This document shows positions 33,496-43,013 of a stretch of 64,000 nucleotides of DNA, in pieces (position 1 is the stretch's first letter; every line of letters starts with the position of its first letter). Source of the DNA: Granulicella aggregans (GTDB lineage: Bacteria; Acidobacteriota; Terriglobia; Terriglobales; Acidobacteriaceae); assembly GCF_025685565.1 (NCBI RefSeq), contig NZ_JAGSYE010000001.1, positions 1,302,001 through 1,366,000 on the forward strand. Direction: 5' to 3'. Position numbers and translations under genes: made by a program. The notes beneath the pieces were generated by a model. That model ran no database searches. It saw nothing but the letters and a program-made list of their open reading frames with translations, and was not told the DNA's origin.

Positions 33496-34140
33496 TCAGC
33501 CGGGCGGAAGCTCAAACAAGGCATCGAAGACGCGTCCAACGATCTTCTTGATGGTCGCCTGGTCGAGCAGGGCGGTCTCCAACTGTGTCTCGAGGACCAG
33601 CGTGGAGATGATGGGAAAGATGGCTTCGACGGCTGATGTGAGTCTGATTCCGTCTTTCCTGCCGGGCTGTAGCCCAAGGATGCCGGAGATTCGTTGTTCA
33701 TCATTGTCCGTGATGAAGGCTCTCCTCAAATCCTGCAGACGAGACTTCGATTCAGGATGGCGCAGGGCGAAGAGCTTGAATTCGAGTAGAAGCAGGGACC
33801 ACGCCTTGTCTTCGGTGCGCTGAAGGTAAAAAGACCGCAGCGCTTTAAGATTGCCTTCGGCGCTGGTGGAGACGGACAGGAACTTCTCCATCTGTGCCCG
33901 GAAGCAGTTGGACCGCTCTTCGATAAGGGCAAGGAAGATGTCTTCCTTACTCTTGAACTGGGCATAAATAGCGCCCTTGGTGCGTCCGGCGAGGGCCGCG
34001 ATCTCGCCAAGATCGGCGCCTTCGTAACCGTCCCGAACGAAGATCGTTTCGGCAGCTTGCAGGAGACGCGCCCGCGTCTCCCTGGTTTTGAGCTCGTGCT
34101 TATTTGCAGCTTTTTCGACTGTCATCATTCCTGATTTCAT
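33496..34140 (-). CDS. TetR-family transcriptional regulator
   Basis: From ATG 34140 (MKSGMMTVEKAANKHEL) the product is 214 residues; Met codons at 34128 and 34125 are alternatives. The N-terminal HTH is typical: TRARLLQAAETIFVRDGYEGADLGEIAALAGRTKGAIYAQFKSKEDIFLAL. The start lies 1 nt after the stop of the small gene upstream, so translation is coupled. It is the last gene of a three-gene operon whose promoter carries an 18-bp near-palindrome (35409-35426), which it may bind. Confidence 0.92.
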   Translation of the reverse strand: MKSGMMTVEKAANKHELKTRETRARLLQAAETIFVRDGYEGADLGEIAALAGRTKGAIYAQFKSKEDIFLALIEERSNCFRAQMEKFLSVSTSAEGNLKALRSFYLQRTEDKAWSLLLLEFKLFALRHPESKSRLQDLRRAFITDNDEQRISGILGLQPGRKDGIRLTSAVEAIFPIISTLVLETQLETALLDQATIKKIVGRVFDALFELPPG

Positions 34141-34141
34141 T

Positions 34142-34345
34142 TTAGAGAAGCGATAGGTCGCGACCTGACTCAACCGTCTTCGGAGTTGCCGATCGCGACT
34201 CAACCAAAGCATAGCGAAGCTCTTGATTTTCTTTTAGCAGGTGGGAGACGAGAAGTCGCAGGTCCTTTAGCTGATGCATAAGCTCAACGATCTTCGCGCC
34301 GGATGGATCTCCCCTGTCTGAAGGTAGCGGTTCGCAGCAGTTCAT
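34142..34345 (-). CDS. Small coiled-coil protein, unknown function
   Basis: The 67-residue frame starts at ATG 34345 with GGAG upstream. Heptad-like leucines in KIVELMHQLKDLRLLVSHLLKENQELRYALVE predict a parallel coiled coil. Lying between a secreted-protein gene and a TetR gene, with its stop 1 nt before the TetR start, it looks like a real operon member. Not recognised. Confidence 0.6.
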   Translation of the reverse strand: MNCCEPLPSDRGDPSGAKIVELMHQLKDLRLLVSHLLKENQELRYALVESRSATPKTVESGRDLSLL

Positions 34346-34373
34346 GGTAACTCCGATGGTTCTTCACGGCTTC

Positions 34374-35393
34374 CTAGCTCTTCTCGGGGGCGAGCTTCCA
34401 GGAGCGTTCGAGCGCAGCGGCGTAGCGCTTAGCGAGCGCCTTGGCGAAATGGTCCGCGACGTTGGTGCTCTCCGATTCGCCGCGTATCGTCGCCTTGATC
34501 TCCTCGGTCCCGATGACGCTGCCGGACGCGCGGGTGAAGGCCGCATCGAACTTCATCTGCGTCGTCCCCACAAAGAAGCCAATAGGGCCGAGTGTCGCGC
34601 GCTTCACGGAGCTGCCCTGTCTGAATGCGGCAATTGCGATGTGGACGATGTACTGCGGGCAGCCAGCCCCCTGTTCGCCCTCACGATAGACTCGGCCAAC
34701 ATCTTTGGTTTTGCGGAAGCGATCGACGATGTGCTCGTAGACGAGCGCGCGGTAGGCGGCGGGGACTTCGGTGCGGCCCCAGTCGGGCTCGGAGATGAGG
34801 ACGCTGTTGCGTTCGACCGAGGTGCCACATGCGGTCTCCGCAGCTACCAGGGCGAGAGCGCTCTTCTGGGCCGGCGGCTGCTGGCTGGCGAAGCTGGCGG
34901 CGGGACGTGCGGCGGGGAGAGCGAAGCCGCTCAGGGCGATCTCGGCCTGCTTGGCGGGGAGGAGGAAGACCGCCGAATGGGCGCCCCCGTGGGCGTCTTT
35001 GAACTCGACCGTGAGCAGATCTACCCGGTGGTGCATAAATGCCGCCGCTGCTAGACCGCCGCCGTCGGGGATGGTCATGCGAAGAATTCTGCCGCCGACT
35101 CCCCACATCTCTACCCGCTGGTTTCCAGCGCTTGCTGCAGTCAGCGAGCTGCGCGGGATCGAGGTGGTGCCGGACTTTGCGGAGAAGGTGAGCGTGTCCG
35201 CGTTGAGGGTAAGGGCACCCTTCTTGTTAGGCTTGGCGTCGGGAAACCCATACACATGCTGCACATGCGTGGAGGTCCAGGAGGCCGGGGGAAGTGTCTG
35301 GGCCGCGGTCTCGCGGTCTTCGGCGGGAAGATGAGGGATGCAAAGAGATGCGTGGAGGAGGAAGAGGATTGCAGCGCCGGAAAGGGGTTTCAT
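34374..35393 (-). CDS. Exported protein of unknown function
   Basis: The 339-residue protein has a signal peptide (about 1-24). Two parts are visible. An N-terminal beta-rich region (45-165) has GALTLNADTLTFSAKSGTTSIPRSSLTAAS and resembles PH-like domains. A C-terminal region (195-339) has VYEHIVDRFRKTKDVGRVYREG and VADHFAKALAKRYAAAL and resembles DUF4410-type secreted proteins. First gene of the operon with the coiled-coil and TetR genes. Function unknown. Confidence 0.75.
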   Translation of the reverse strand: MKPLSGAAILFLLHASLCIPHLPAEDRETAAQTLPPASWTSTHVQHVYGFPDAKPNKKGALTLNADTLTFSAKSGTTSIPRSSLTAASAGNQRVEMWGVGGRILRMTIPDGGGLAAAAFMHHRVDLLTVEFKDAHGGAHSAVFLLPAKQAEIALSGFALPAARPAASFASQQPPAQKSALALVAAETACGTSVERNSVLISEPDWGRTEVPAAYRALVYEHIVDRFRKTKDVGRVYREGEQGAGCPQYIVHIAIAAFRQGSSVKRATLGPIGFFVGTTQMKFDAAFTRASGSVIGTEEIKATIRGESESTNVADHFAKALAKRYAAALERSWKLAPEKS

Positions 35394-35408
35394 AGATCTC
35401 CTGTATAA

Positions 35409-35426
35409 ATACGTACTAGTAGGTAT
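35409..35426. promoter_or_regulatory. Near-perfect 18-bp palindrome, candidate TetR operator
   Basis: ATACGTACTAGTAGGTAT is self-complementary at 16 of 18 positions, with a perfect core TACTAGTA. It lies 16 bp upstream of the start of the exported-protein gene, in an AT-rich promoter stretch. TetR proteins bind such sites; the operon's own third gene is a TetR regulator. Confidence 0.65.
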
Positions 35427-35567
35427 ATAAATTACGACGTGGAGTAATGCAAGAGGTGCAGGTGAAAAGGGGCAAAAATTGGAGAGATTTGCTTGAGAGG
35501 CGGGAGGATGTTGTGGCGGGCGGCCGGCGATGACCGTTTCTGGCGACTTTATGTAGTAGAAGCAGTG

Positions 35568-36518
35568 TCAATCGCCGATGGAGGCGACCTCGGCCTCAGG
35601 CGCGATGGCGAGTCGGCGGGATTTGATGTCGCGCATGGGCGGCTGGCCGAAGAAGCGGCTGTACTCGCGGCTGAACTGGCTGGCGCTCTCGTAGCCGACG
35701 TCGAAGGCGGCGGAGGCGGCGTCCATGCCGTCGTGGAGCATGCGCTCGCGGGCGACGTGGAGGCGCAGGTGCTTCTGGTACTGCAGCGGGCTCATGGCGG
35801 TGAGGGAGCGGAACTGGTGGTGGAGGGTGGAGACGCCCATACGGGCCATCTCGGCCAGTTCTTCGACGCGGAGGGGTTTGGCGTAGTTGGCGCGGAGCCA
35901 CTCGACGGCGCGGGCGGTGCGCTGGCTCTGTTCCCCAAGCGTGGCGATGGCGCGAAGGTGCTGTCCCTGCGGGCTGCGCAGGAGGCGGTAGATGACCTCG
36001 CGATGCAGCATGGGGCTGAGGAAGGCGATGTCCTCGGGAGCGTCGAGCAGGTCCATCAGGCGCAGGCAGGGCGCGAGGAGCTCGGGTGTGGTGACGCCCA
36101 TGGCCATGCCGCGGGTTCCGGCGGGTTGCTTGGTGTGGAACTCCTCCAGGCTGAGGATCTCGCGGACCATGGGCATATCGAACTTGAGCAGCATGCCGAG
36201 GAGTGGCTTCTGCGGAGTGGCGGCGACGATCTGGCTGACTACGGGAAGGTCGACCGAGGTGAGGAGGAGGCTTGATTCGTCACAAAGGAAGGTCGTCTTG
36301 CCGAGGTTGATGCGCTTCTGGCCCTGAACGAAGACGACGAGATGGGGCTCGTAGGTGGCAGAGCAGCAGGCCGTGGGAGTGGAGCGGCGGGTGAGGACCA
36401 TGCTGGGAACGGCGGTGGTGCGCGGACCTTCTGCGGGGCAGTGGGCGGCGATCTTCGCGGCTAAATTAGCCCGCATGGCGACGGCGATGGGCTCGGGATG
36501 AGGTTTCGGTGCTGGCAT
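35568..36518 (-). CDS. AraC-family transcriptional regulator (AraC_N type)
   Basis: From ATG 36518 (MPAPKPHPEPIAVAM) the product is 316 residues. An AraC_N/cupin-like sensor domain (about 45-190) has YEPHLVVFVQGQKRINLG and LTSVDLPVVSQI. Two C-terminal HTH motifs follow: RVEELAEMARMGVSTLHHQFRSLTAMSPLQYQKHLRLHVARERM and ASAAFDVGYESASQFSREYSRFFGQPP. This subgroup is often divergent from aldo/keto reductase or alcohol dehydrogenase genes, as here. Confidence 0.93.
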   Translation of the reverse strand: MPAPKPHPEPIAVAMRANLAAKIAAHCPAEGPRTTAVPSMVLTRRSTPTACCSATYEPHLVVFVQGQKRINLGKTTFLCDESSLLLTSVDLPVVSQIVAATPQKPLLGMLLKFDMPMVREILSLEEFHTKQPAGTRGMAMGVTTPELLAPCLRLMDLLDAPEDIAFLSPMLHREVIYRLLRSPQGQHLRAIATLGEQSQRTARAVEWLRANYAKPLRVEELAEMARMGVSTLHHQFRSLTAMSPLQYQKHLRLHVARERMLHDGMDAASAAFDVGYESASQFSREYSRFFGQPPMRDIKSRRLAIAPEAEVASIGD

Positions 36519-36574
36519 TGGGCGATATTTCCTTTTTGTTTGCCGCGCAGACGGTGAAAGCAAGAACAAGAGCG

Positions 36575-36621
36575 AAATGTGGGGGGCTCTCCACTGCGCT
36601 TCGCTCCGGTCGAGATAACGC
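36575..36621 (-). repeat. Dispersed repeat, family B variant (copy 7, reversed)
   Basis: AAATGTGGGGGGCTCTCC followed by ACTGCGCTTCGCTCCGG and TCGAGATAACGC. It is the reversed GTCATCTCGA...GGAGAGACCCCGCAT form, located between the divergent AraC and aldo/keto reductase genes. Confidence 0.8.
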
Positions 36622-36758
36622 TTCTATTTCACTTCACGTGTCTCTGGATCTACGGTAGCTCGCTCGGGAGCGGGTGTTAACAAAATTCATAAGCAGCGAC
36701 AGGATCAGGCAAGAGATTGGCAGGATCGGGATACCGGGTTCAGGGTGCAAATGCGTAG

Positions 36759-37805
<1,047 letters not shown>

Positions 37806-37830
37806 GTTGTTGTGAACGCGGGGCCTCCGC

Positions 37831-37892
37831 AAATGCGGGGGGCTCTCCACTTCGCATCACGATGAGACCGTGATGCTTCGGTCGAGATGACG
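37831..37892 (-). repeat. Family B repeat with an internal hairpin (copy 8, reversed)
   Basis: AAATGCGGGGGGCTCTCC leads to a perfect inverted repeat GCATCAC / GTGATGC around GATGAGACC, then TTCGGTCGAGATGACG. As in the copy at 14198, the hairpin replaces the simple GCGAAG centre. It ends 34 bp before the cupin start and contains an in-frame ATG (37887) that is not the real start. Confidence 0.8.
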
Positions 37893-37925
37893 TTTTCTAT
37901 ACTAGGTTCGAAGGGCGGGAAAAAT

Positions 37926-38321
37926 ATGGAGATCAAGCGGGTTGGGTCGCAGGCTTCGAACAAAGGGCCGGCGGATTGGTTTACCGGGGCGGTGCGGATC
38001 GATCAGCCGTTCCAGGCGGCGGAGCCTGCCCGGGTTGGTGGGGCGACGGTTACCTTCGAACCGGGTGCGCGGACGGCGTGGCACACGCATCCGCTGGGGC
38101 AGACGCTCATCGTGACCGCGGGGTGTGGGTGGACGCAGCGCGACGGCGGGCCGGTGGAGGAGATTCGTCCCGGGGATGTGGTTTGGTTTGCGCCGGGGGA
38201 GAAGCATTGGCATGGAGCCACTGCGACTACCGGTGTGAGCCATGTCGCGATTGCCGAGAAGGTTGATGGCCGGTCCGTGGACTGGCTGGAGCATGTCAGC
38301 GACGAGCAGTACCGCGGGTGA
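37926..38321 (+). CDS. Cupin-domain protein
   Basis: From ATG 37926 the product is 131 residues. [22 protein letters not shown] supplies metal ligands His53 and His55, and [16 protein letters not shown] the second cupin motif with a further His. It belongs to the small YhhW/quercetinase-like, carboxymuconolactone-linked cupin group found beside AKR genes. Adjacent to the aldo/keto reductase on the same strand, 120 bp downstream, with a repeat in between. Substrate unknown. Confidence 0.9.
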   Translation: MEIKRVGSQASNKGPADWFTGAVRIDQPFQAAEPARVGGATVTFEPGARTAWHTHPLGQTLIVTAGCGWTQRDGGPVEEIRPGDVVWFAPGEKHWHGATATTGVSHVAIAEKVDGRSVDWLEHVSDEQYRG

Positions 38322-38345
38322 CTCTCGCGGTACTGCCGCAACGGT

Positions 38346-39971
38346 CTAGTGCCCCGCCGGAGCCTTGCCGCCGACTTTGAAGTTCTTCGTCAGGAGCACG
38401 ATTGGAGCGGCGATCAGCGTCATCACGCCGATGATGAAGAAACAGTCCATGAAGGCCAGAAGCAGCGTCTGGTTGTGAAGCTGCTCGTAGAGCCGCCCAT
38501 AGGCTGCGGTGACCGCGTCGGCGTGGGAAAATCCGTGCGCCTGTAGGTAGGCGGCGGTGCTGTGGATGTTGTCCTGGAGCGCGGTGGAAGAAGGCGCTAG
38601 GTTGTTGCCGGTGCGGGCCTGGTGGAAGTTCTGGCGGCGCTCGCTGACCGTGGTGATCAGCGCGATCCCGAAGCTGCCACCCCAGTTGCGGAAGAAGTTG
38701 GTCAGCGAGGACGCCTTGTTGTTCTGCGCCGGGCTTAGCTGCGAGTAGGCGATGACGGTGAGCGGCACGAAGAAGAAGGCGTAGCCGAGACCCTGCAGCG
38801 CGCGGGCGAGAGCGTAGTGCTCGTAGTCGGTCTGCAGGTTGAAGTGGCTGTAGTGAAGAAACGAGATGCCGACGACCATAACCGCTCCGAAGAGCAGGAT
38901 TCTGGGATGGATGATCTGTCGCTGGACGAGTTGCGCTCCCACGGGAGCGAGCAGCGTGATGACGAAGGCTCCGGGCCCAAGGACGAGACCGGCGTCGATG
39001 GCGCGATAGCCGTAGAGGGTCTGCAGGATCTGCGGGATCATCGTGGTGGAGGCGAAGAGTCCCACGCCGAAGACGAAGTAGAAGAAGTTCGCGATGGCGA
39101 AGTTGCGGATCTTGAGCAGGCGGAAGTCGATGACCGGGTCGGGGTGATTGAGCTCCCAGAAGACTGCGGTGGTGAGGCAGCCCACGCCGATGACAAACAT
39201 CCAGATGATGAAGCGGGAGCCAAACCAGTCGTCGATCTGACCGCGGTCAAGGAGGACTTCGAGGCAGGCCGAGCCGAGCGCGATGAGGGCGATGCCGATG
39301 CCATCGATCTTAAGCTTGCCGTTCGTGCGGACGGTCTTGCGCTCTTCGGCGAAGGACGCCGGATCGTGGACGAAGCGGTTGGTGAGGAAGAGTGAGATGA
39401 GGCCGATGGGGATGTTGATGAAGAAGACCCAGCGCCAGTTGTAGTTGTCCGTGATCCAGCCGCCAAGCACGGGGCCGATGGCGGGAGCGGTGACGATCGC
39501 GACCGTGTACAGCGCGAACGCCGAGGCGCGTTTCGCGGGCGGGAAAGTGTCGACGAGGATGGCCTGTTCTACGGGAGCTAGTCCGCCGCCGCCGATGCCC
39601 TGCAGCACGCGGGCGATCAGGATGACGTTGAGGCTGGGAGCGATGCCGCAGAAGAACGAGGTGACGGTGAAGAGGGCCACGCAGGCCATGTAGTAGTTCT
39701 TGCGGCCGAAGACGCGGGAGAGCCACGCCGACATGGGGAGGATGACAGCGTTCGCGACGAGATAGGTGGTCAGGATCCAGGTGACTTCGTCGTAGGAGCG
39801 GCCGAGACCGCCGGCGATGTACGGGAGCGACACGTTCGCGATGGAGGTGTCGAGCAGCTCCATGAACGTCGCGATCGTCACGGTGAGGGCGACGACCCAG
39901 GGGTTGATCCCCGCCCGTTGCGCGGCTGTCTGGACCGGGTTTTGGGGCGGCGTAAGGACGGCGGTTGCCAT
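38346..39971 (-). CDS. DHA2-family (EmrB/QacA) drug efflux MFS transporter
   Basis: The 541-residue, 14-helix permease has motif A-like WLSRVFGRKNYYM after helix 2, LDTSIANVSLPYIAG in helix 1 (motif D1) and VLGGWITDNYNWRWVFFINIPIG (motif C and following), all typical of DHA2. It uses the proton gradient to expel drugs; EmrB-type proteins normally work with an EmrA membrane-fusion partner, which is absent here. A divergent TetR gene and a GACCG-TT-CGGTC operator imply repression relieved by a ligand. Confidence 0.94.
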   Translation of the reverse strand: MATAVLTPPQNPVQTAAQRAGINPWVVALTVTIATFMELLDTSIANVSLPYIAGGLGRSYDEVTWILTTYLVANAVILPMSAWLSRVFGRKNYYMACVALFTVTSFFCGIAPSLNVILIARVLQGIGGGGLAPVEQAILVDTFPPAKRASAFALYTVAIVTAPAIGPVLGGWITDNYNWRWVFFINIPIGLISLFLTNRFVHDPASFAEERKTVRTNGKLKIDGIGIALIALGSACLEVLLDRGQIDDWFGSRFIIWMFVIGVGCLTTAVFWELNHPDPVIDFRLLKIRNFAIANFFYFVFGVGLFASTTMIPQILQTLYGYRAIDAGLVLGPGAFVITLLAPVGAQLVQRQIIHPRILLFGAVMVVGISFLHYSHFNLQTDYEHYALARALQGLGYAFFFVPLTVIAYSQLSPAQNNKASSLTNFFRNWGGSFGIALITTVSERRQNFHQARTGNNLAPSSTALQDNIHSTAAYLQAHGFSHADAVTAAYGRLYEQLHNQTLLLAFMDCFFIIGVMTLIAAPIVLLTKNFKVGGKAPAGH

Positions 39972-39996
39972 GTTTCTCCCGTGAGCTTATCTTTGA

Positions 39997-40008
39997 GACC
40001 GTTCGGTC
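39997..40008. promoter_or_regulatory. Putative TetR operator between efflux and regulator genes
   Basis: GACCGTTCGGTC has 5-bp inverted arms around TT. ACCGttCGGT resembles cores bound by many TetR/AcrR repressors. It lies 25 bp from the MFS start and 60 bp from the TetR start, a position suited to control both. Confidence 0.65.
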
Positions 40009-40067
40009 GCTTCTTTGCATCTGATTGTCTGAAGCGGTTGCAGGGTGCAGAATTCTGAGGGGAAAAT

Positions 40068-40670
40068 ATGCGGGCTGAGACGGCGATGACCAAGGGTGAG
40101 GTGACGCGGCAGCACATCATTGAAAAGGCTGCGCCAGTCTTCAATCAGCGAGGGTTCTCGGGTTGCTCGATGCAGGACCTGATGGAGGCGACGGGGCTGG
40201 AGAAGGGTGGGATCTACCGGCACTTTGCCAGCAAGGAAGAGCTGGCGGTGGCGGCGTTTCGCTATGCGATGCAACAGACCGTAGCTGCTCGGATTGTTGA
40301 TTTAGAGAAGGTTACGGGCGCGATTCCGCGGCTGATGCACGTGGTAAAGGCGTTTGTGGAGATTCCTTCGCCGGTTCCGGGCGGGTGCCCTCTGCTGAAC
40401 GTGGCGGCGTATGCCGAATCCGGATGCGATGGAGTTCAGGCGCAGGCGAAGGAGGCTATGGCGGCGTGGAAGGCTAGGCTGCTCGGCATTCTGGAGGATG
40501 GTATCGCGAGTGGCGAACTGCGCGGCGATGTCGATGCGCGAAGGACGGCGAACGCGGTCATCTCCATGTTGGAAGGGTCGCTGGTGATCTGCCGGATTGA
40601 AGGGACCAAGCAGGCGAGGCGGGATGCTCAGGAGACGCTGGAAGTGTTGCTGGGTGGGTTGGCGGCCTAA
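40068..40670 (+). CDS. TetR-family regulator of the divergent efflux gene
   Basis: The 200-residue protein has the HTH VTRQHIIEKAAPVFNQRGFSGCSMQDLMEATGLEKGGIYRHFASKEELAVAAF. Its C-terminal ligand domain has GGCPLLNVAAYAESGC, the conserved Cys/Gly region of the TetR_C_16/AcrR-like subgroup. AGGGGA precedes ATG 40068. Divergent arrangement and shared operator make the MFS gene its likely target. Confidence 0.93.
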   Translation: MRAETAMTKGEVTRQHIIEKAAPVFNQRGFSGCSMQDLMEATGLEKGGIYRHFASKEELAVAAFRYAMQQTVAARIVDLEKVTGAIPRLMHVVKAFVEIPSPVPGGCPLLNVAAYAESGCDGVQAQAKEAMAAWKARLLGILEDGIASGELRGDVDARRTANAVISMLEGSLVICRIEGTKQARRDAQETLEVLLGGLAA

Positions 40671-40684
40671 GCAAGAACAAAGAC

Positions 40685-40717
40685 AAAAGCGGATTCCCTT
40701 CGGGAATGACAAACAAG
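40685..40717 (-). repeat. Dispersed repeat, family C (copy 3, reversed)
   Basis: AAAAGCGGATTCCCTTCG followed by GGAATGACAAACAAG is the reverse complement of the copies at 4044 and 20391. It lies between the convergent TetR and amidotransferase genes. Confidence 0.8.
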
Positions 40718-40749
40718 AGGGCAATCGAGCCTCTAACCCGATGGCGACG

Positions 40750-41484
40750 CTAGCTCTTGGCGTGGGACTTGATCGCCGAGGTGAAGGCCTCCCAGACCTT
40801 CAGATTGCCAGCGTAGTCATTGAGCATGCGTTCGGGGTGGAATTGTAGGCCGACGACGAACGCTGCGTTGGGATCGTAGTAGGCCTCGATGAGGCCGTCG
40901 TCGGCGTGCGCCATGGGGCGGAAGCGCGGAGCTAGATCGCGATACCCCTGGTGATGGTAGCTGTTCACCTTAAGCTCATCAAGTCCGTACCAATCGGACA
41001 ACGGAGTGCCCGGCACGACCGCGACGGGGTGGCGGTAGGTGTCGTAGTTTTCGTAGTCGATGTGGTGGCGGGCGGAGTGTTTTTCCTTCTGCACATCGCC
41101 GTAGAGCGTGCCGCCGTTGACGACGTTGAGCAGCTGCGATCCTCGGCAGATGCCCATGATGGGAACGCCTAACTTCATAGCCCGGCGGAGGAGGCGGATC
41201 TCGATCTCGTCCTTGAGCGGGTGAGTGTTCTCGACGTACTCGAAGTTGGCCTCGTCGGCGTGGAAGCGCCTGGGCTCGATGTCATCGCCTTCGACGAGAA
41301 GCAGGCCATCCATGCGTTCCTTATATTGCGGCAGGCAGCCGAGCGTGCCTTCGACGACCGGAACGATGAGCGGCAGGGTGCCGAAGCGGATCAGAAGCTC
41401 GAGGTGCAGCTCGCCGACGTAGTCGATCAGGCGATCCTTGCGGGAGGTGCGGCGGGAGACGACGAGGACGACGGGACGAGTCAT
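40750..41484 (-). CDS. Class I glutamine amidotransferase-like hydrolase (peptidase C26)
   Basis: The 244-residue protein has the GATase triad: Cys113 in GICRGSQLLNV, His216 and Glu218 in LQFHPE. The full set resembles gamma-glutamyl-GABA hydrolase (PuuD) and related peptidase C26 proteins. Its start overlaps the end of the aminotransferase gene by 4 bp, so the two enzymes are made together. That suggests hydrolysis of a gamma-glutamyl conjugate or ammonia delivery in a short unknown pathway. Confidence 0.88.
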   Translation of the reverse strand: MTRPVVLVVSRRTSRKDRLIDYVGELHLELLIRFGTLPLIVPVVEGTLGCLPQYKERMDGLLLVEGDDIEPRRFHADEANFEYVENTHPLKDEIEIRLLRRAMKLGVPIMGICRGSQLLNVVNGGTLYGDVQKEKHSARHHIDYENYDTYRHPVAVVPGTPLSDWYGLDELKVNSYHHQGYRDLAPRFRPMAHADDGLIEAYYDPNAAFVVGLQFHPERMLNDYAGNLKVWEAFTSAIKSHAKS

Positions 41485-42623
41485 TGGAGCAGGGTCCTGA
41501 GCGCGTGGACGAGGCGCTTATCTTTTTCGCGGCCCTGCGAGGCGACGCGGATGTGGAACTGGTCCATGCCGAGTTTGTTCGAGCAGTCGCGGACGTACAT
41601 CTCGTGATCGACGAGAAGCCGTGTCTGGAGCTCGTTAGCGGTCATGCCGTTTTGGATCTTGAAGAGCAGGAAGTTCGCGCCGGTGGGATAGACATCCAGA
41701 TGGGGCAGGGTGCTGAGGTCTTCGTAGAGGGCGGTGACATCGCCGATGAGCCGCCTGCGGCTCTCGTGATACACGACATCGTTGTCTGGAAGCTGGGAAA
41801 GAAAATACTGCGCGAGCGTGTTCAGGTTCCAGGTGGGGATAAAGCGGCGGAGCCGATTGAGGAGATAGAGGTTCGAGCTGTAGCAGTAGCCGAGGCGCAG
41901 GCCGGGGACGCCGCAGTGCTTGCTCATGCTGCGGACGATGAGCAGGTTGGTGAACTGGTCGGCCATGGAGAGCAGGCTCGGGATGGTGTCGCCGGCGAAG
42001 TCGATGAAGGACTCATCGACGATGACGAGTTCGAGATGGCGGGCGCGGTGGAGGAAGTCCACCATCTCCTCGAGCGGGATGAACTGGCCGGTGGGGTTGC
42101 CGGGATTGATGACGAGGAGGCAGCCGAGCTTTCGCTTGTCGACCCAGGCTAGGTAATCGTCGAGGTTAAGTTGATAGCGGTCTTCGGGGCGCAGGGCGTA
42201 GAGCTCGGCGTCGCGGAGGTCCTTCATCTTTTCGATGTACTCGCCGAAGGTAGGGATGGGGACGGCGATGCGGTCGATGAGGGTGAGCTTTATGAGGGCG
42301 ATAAGCTCGGTGGCGCCGTTGCCGATGATGAGGTGTTCGGGGTCGACGTTTAGGACGGCGGCGAGGTGCTGCTGGCTGAGCACCGGGTTGCTGGAGGGGT
42401 AGGACTTGATGAGGTTGGGAAGGTTTCGCTGCAGGTCTTCGAGCATCGCCGGGGTGGGGTAGTAGGGGTTGGCGATGAAGCAGAAGTCGATGATCTCCTG
42501 GGCTTTCTCGTAGCCGACAAGGTCGGCGAGCGCCGGGGAGTGGGAGGTCTCGTAGAAGAGGTGGCGTCGGGAATCAGCCGACATGTCGGCGGATGTGGCG
42601 GGTTCAGCCAGAGTAGCTTTCAT
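41481..42623 (-). CDS. PLP-dependent class I/II aminotransferase (HisC/CobD-like)
   Basis: The 380-residue fold-type I enzyme has NPGNPTG (173-179), VDESFIDF with Asp203 at the pyridine N, and the Schiff-base Lys235 in SMSKHCGVPGLRLGY. LIIGNGATELIAL binds the cofactor phosphate. It is closest in pattern to histidinol-phosphate aminotransferases and threonine-phosphate decarboxylases. No other his or cob gene is present, so a role in a separate pathway with the overlapping amidotransferase is more likely than histidine synthesis. Confidence 0.88.
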   Translation of the reverse strand: MKATLAEPATSADMSADSRRHLFYETSHSPALADLVGYEKAQEIIDFCFIANPYYPTPAMLEDLQRNLPNLIKSYPSSNPVLSQQHLAAVLNVDPEHLIIGNGATELIALIKLTLIDRIAVPIPTFGEYIEKMKDLRDAELYALRPEDRYQLNLDDYLAWVDKRKLGCLLVINPGNPTGQFIPLEEMVDFLHRARHLELVIVDESFIDFAGDTIPSLLSMADQFTNLLIVRSMSKHCGVPGLRLGYCYSSNLYLLNRLRRFIPTWNLNTLAQYFLSQLPDNDVVYHESRRRLIGDVTALYEDLSTLPHLDVYPTGANFLLFKIQNGMTANELQTRLLVDHEMYVRDCSNKLGMDQFHIRVASQGREKDKRLVHALRTLLQ

Positions 42624-42713
42624 CAGAGATCATCCCATTCGGCGGTGTTTGTTGCGCCGCATAACAATCATCTATAGCGCCGATAGATTTGTCGAATGCT
42701 GGGGCTCTCCGGT

Positions 42714-42842
42714 GCCGTCATTCTGAGGCGTAGCCGAAGAATCCCCGCATTTCGCTCGTGCTGACGGGAAGCTCGCGTGGCACGTACACGAAATCCGGGA
42801 TTCTTTCCCTTCGTTGCGCTCTGGGGGGCAGCATGACGGCGT
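42714..42842. repeat. Inverted pair of family A elements
   Basis: A forward copy (42714-42753, GCCGTCATTCTGAGGCG then AAGAATCCCCGCATTTCG) is joined by 35 bp to a reversed copy (42789-42842, CGAAATCCGGGATTC to GCATGACGGCG). The unit is a 129-bp imperfect inverted repeat in the 390-bp gap before the hsp20 gene. The rest of that gap (42624-42713 and 42843-43013) holds an ATCTAT/ATAGAT palindrome at 42670-42688 upstream of the aminotransferase gene and the AT-rich hsp20 promoter. Confidence 0.8.
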
Positions 42843-42889
42843 GCAGGAGGGCGGACAGGACATCCCGGTTCTACCGTCGAAGAAAATTT

Positions 42890-43013
42890 CCAAAAATATG
42901 AGTGTACCTTCATCACATTTTATGCAACCCATATGCTATATTTGCGTCTATAGAGATGTGAGGCCGAGAGCCCTGCTCCAGCCCACCTCAAATTTCTTCT
43001 TAGGAGAGTTGTT
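42890..43013 (+). promoter_or_regulatory. AT-rich promoter and leader of the hsp20 gene
   Basis: The stretch drops to low GC (CCAAAAATATGAGTG, TATGCTATATTTGCG, TCTATAGAG), and TATATT near 42937 is a fair -10. CIRCE (TTAGCACTC-N9-GAGTGCTAA) is absent. AGGAGAG just before ATG 43014 is a strong ribosome site. Confidence 0.45.

Noticed and set aside
36600..36640. CACGTG-containing stretch near 36630 as a second parS
   Set aside because: Only the central hexamer-like part matches (TTCACTTCACGTGTC); the outer arms are not palindromic.
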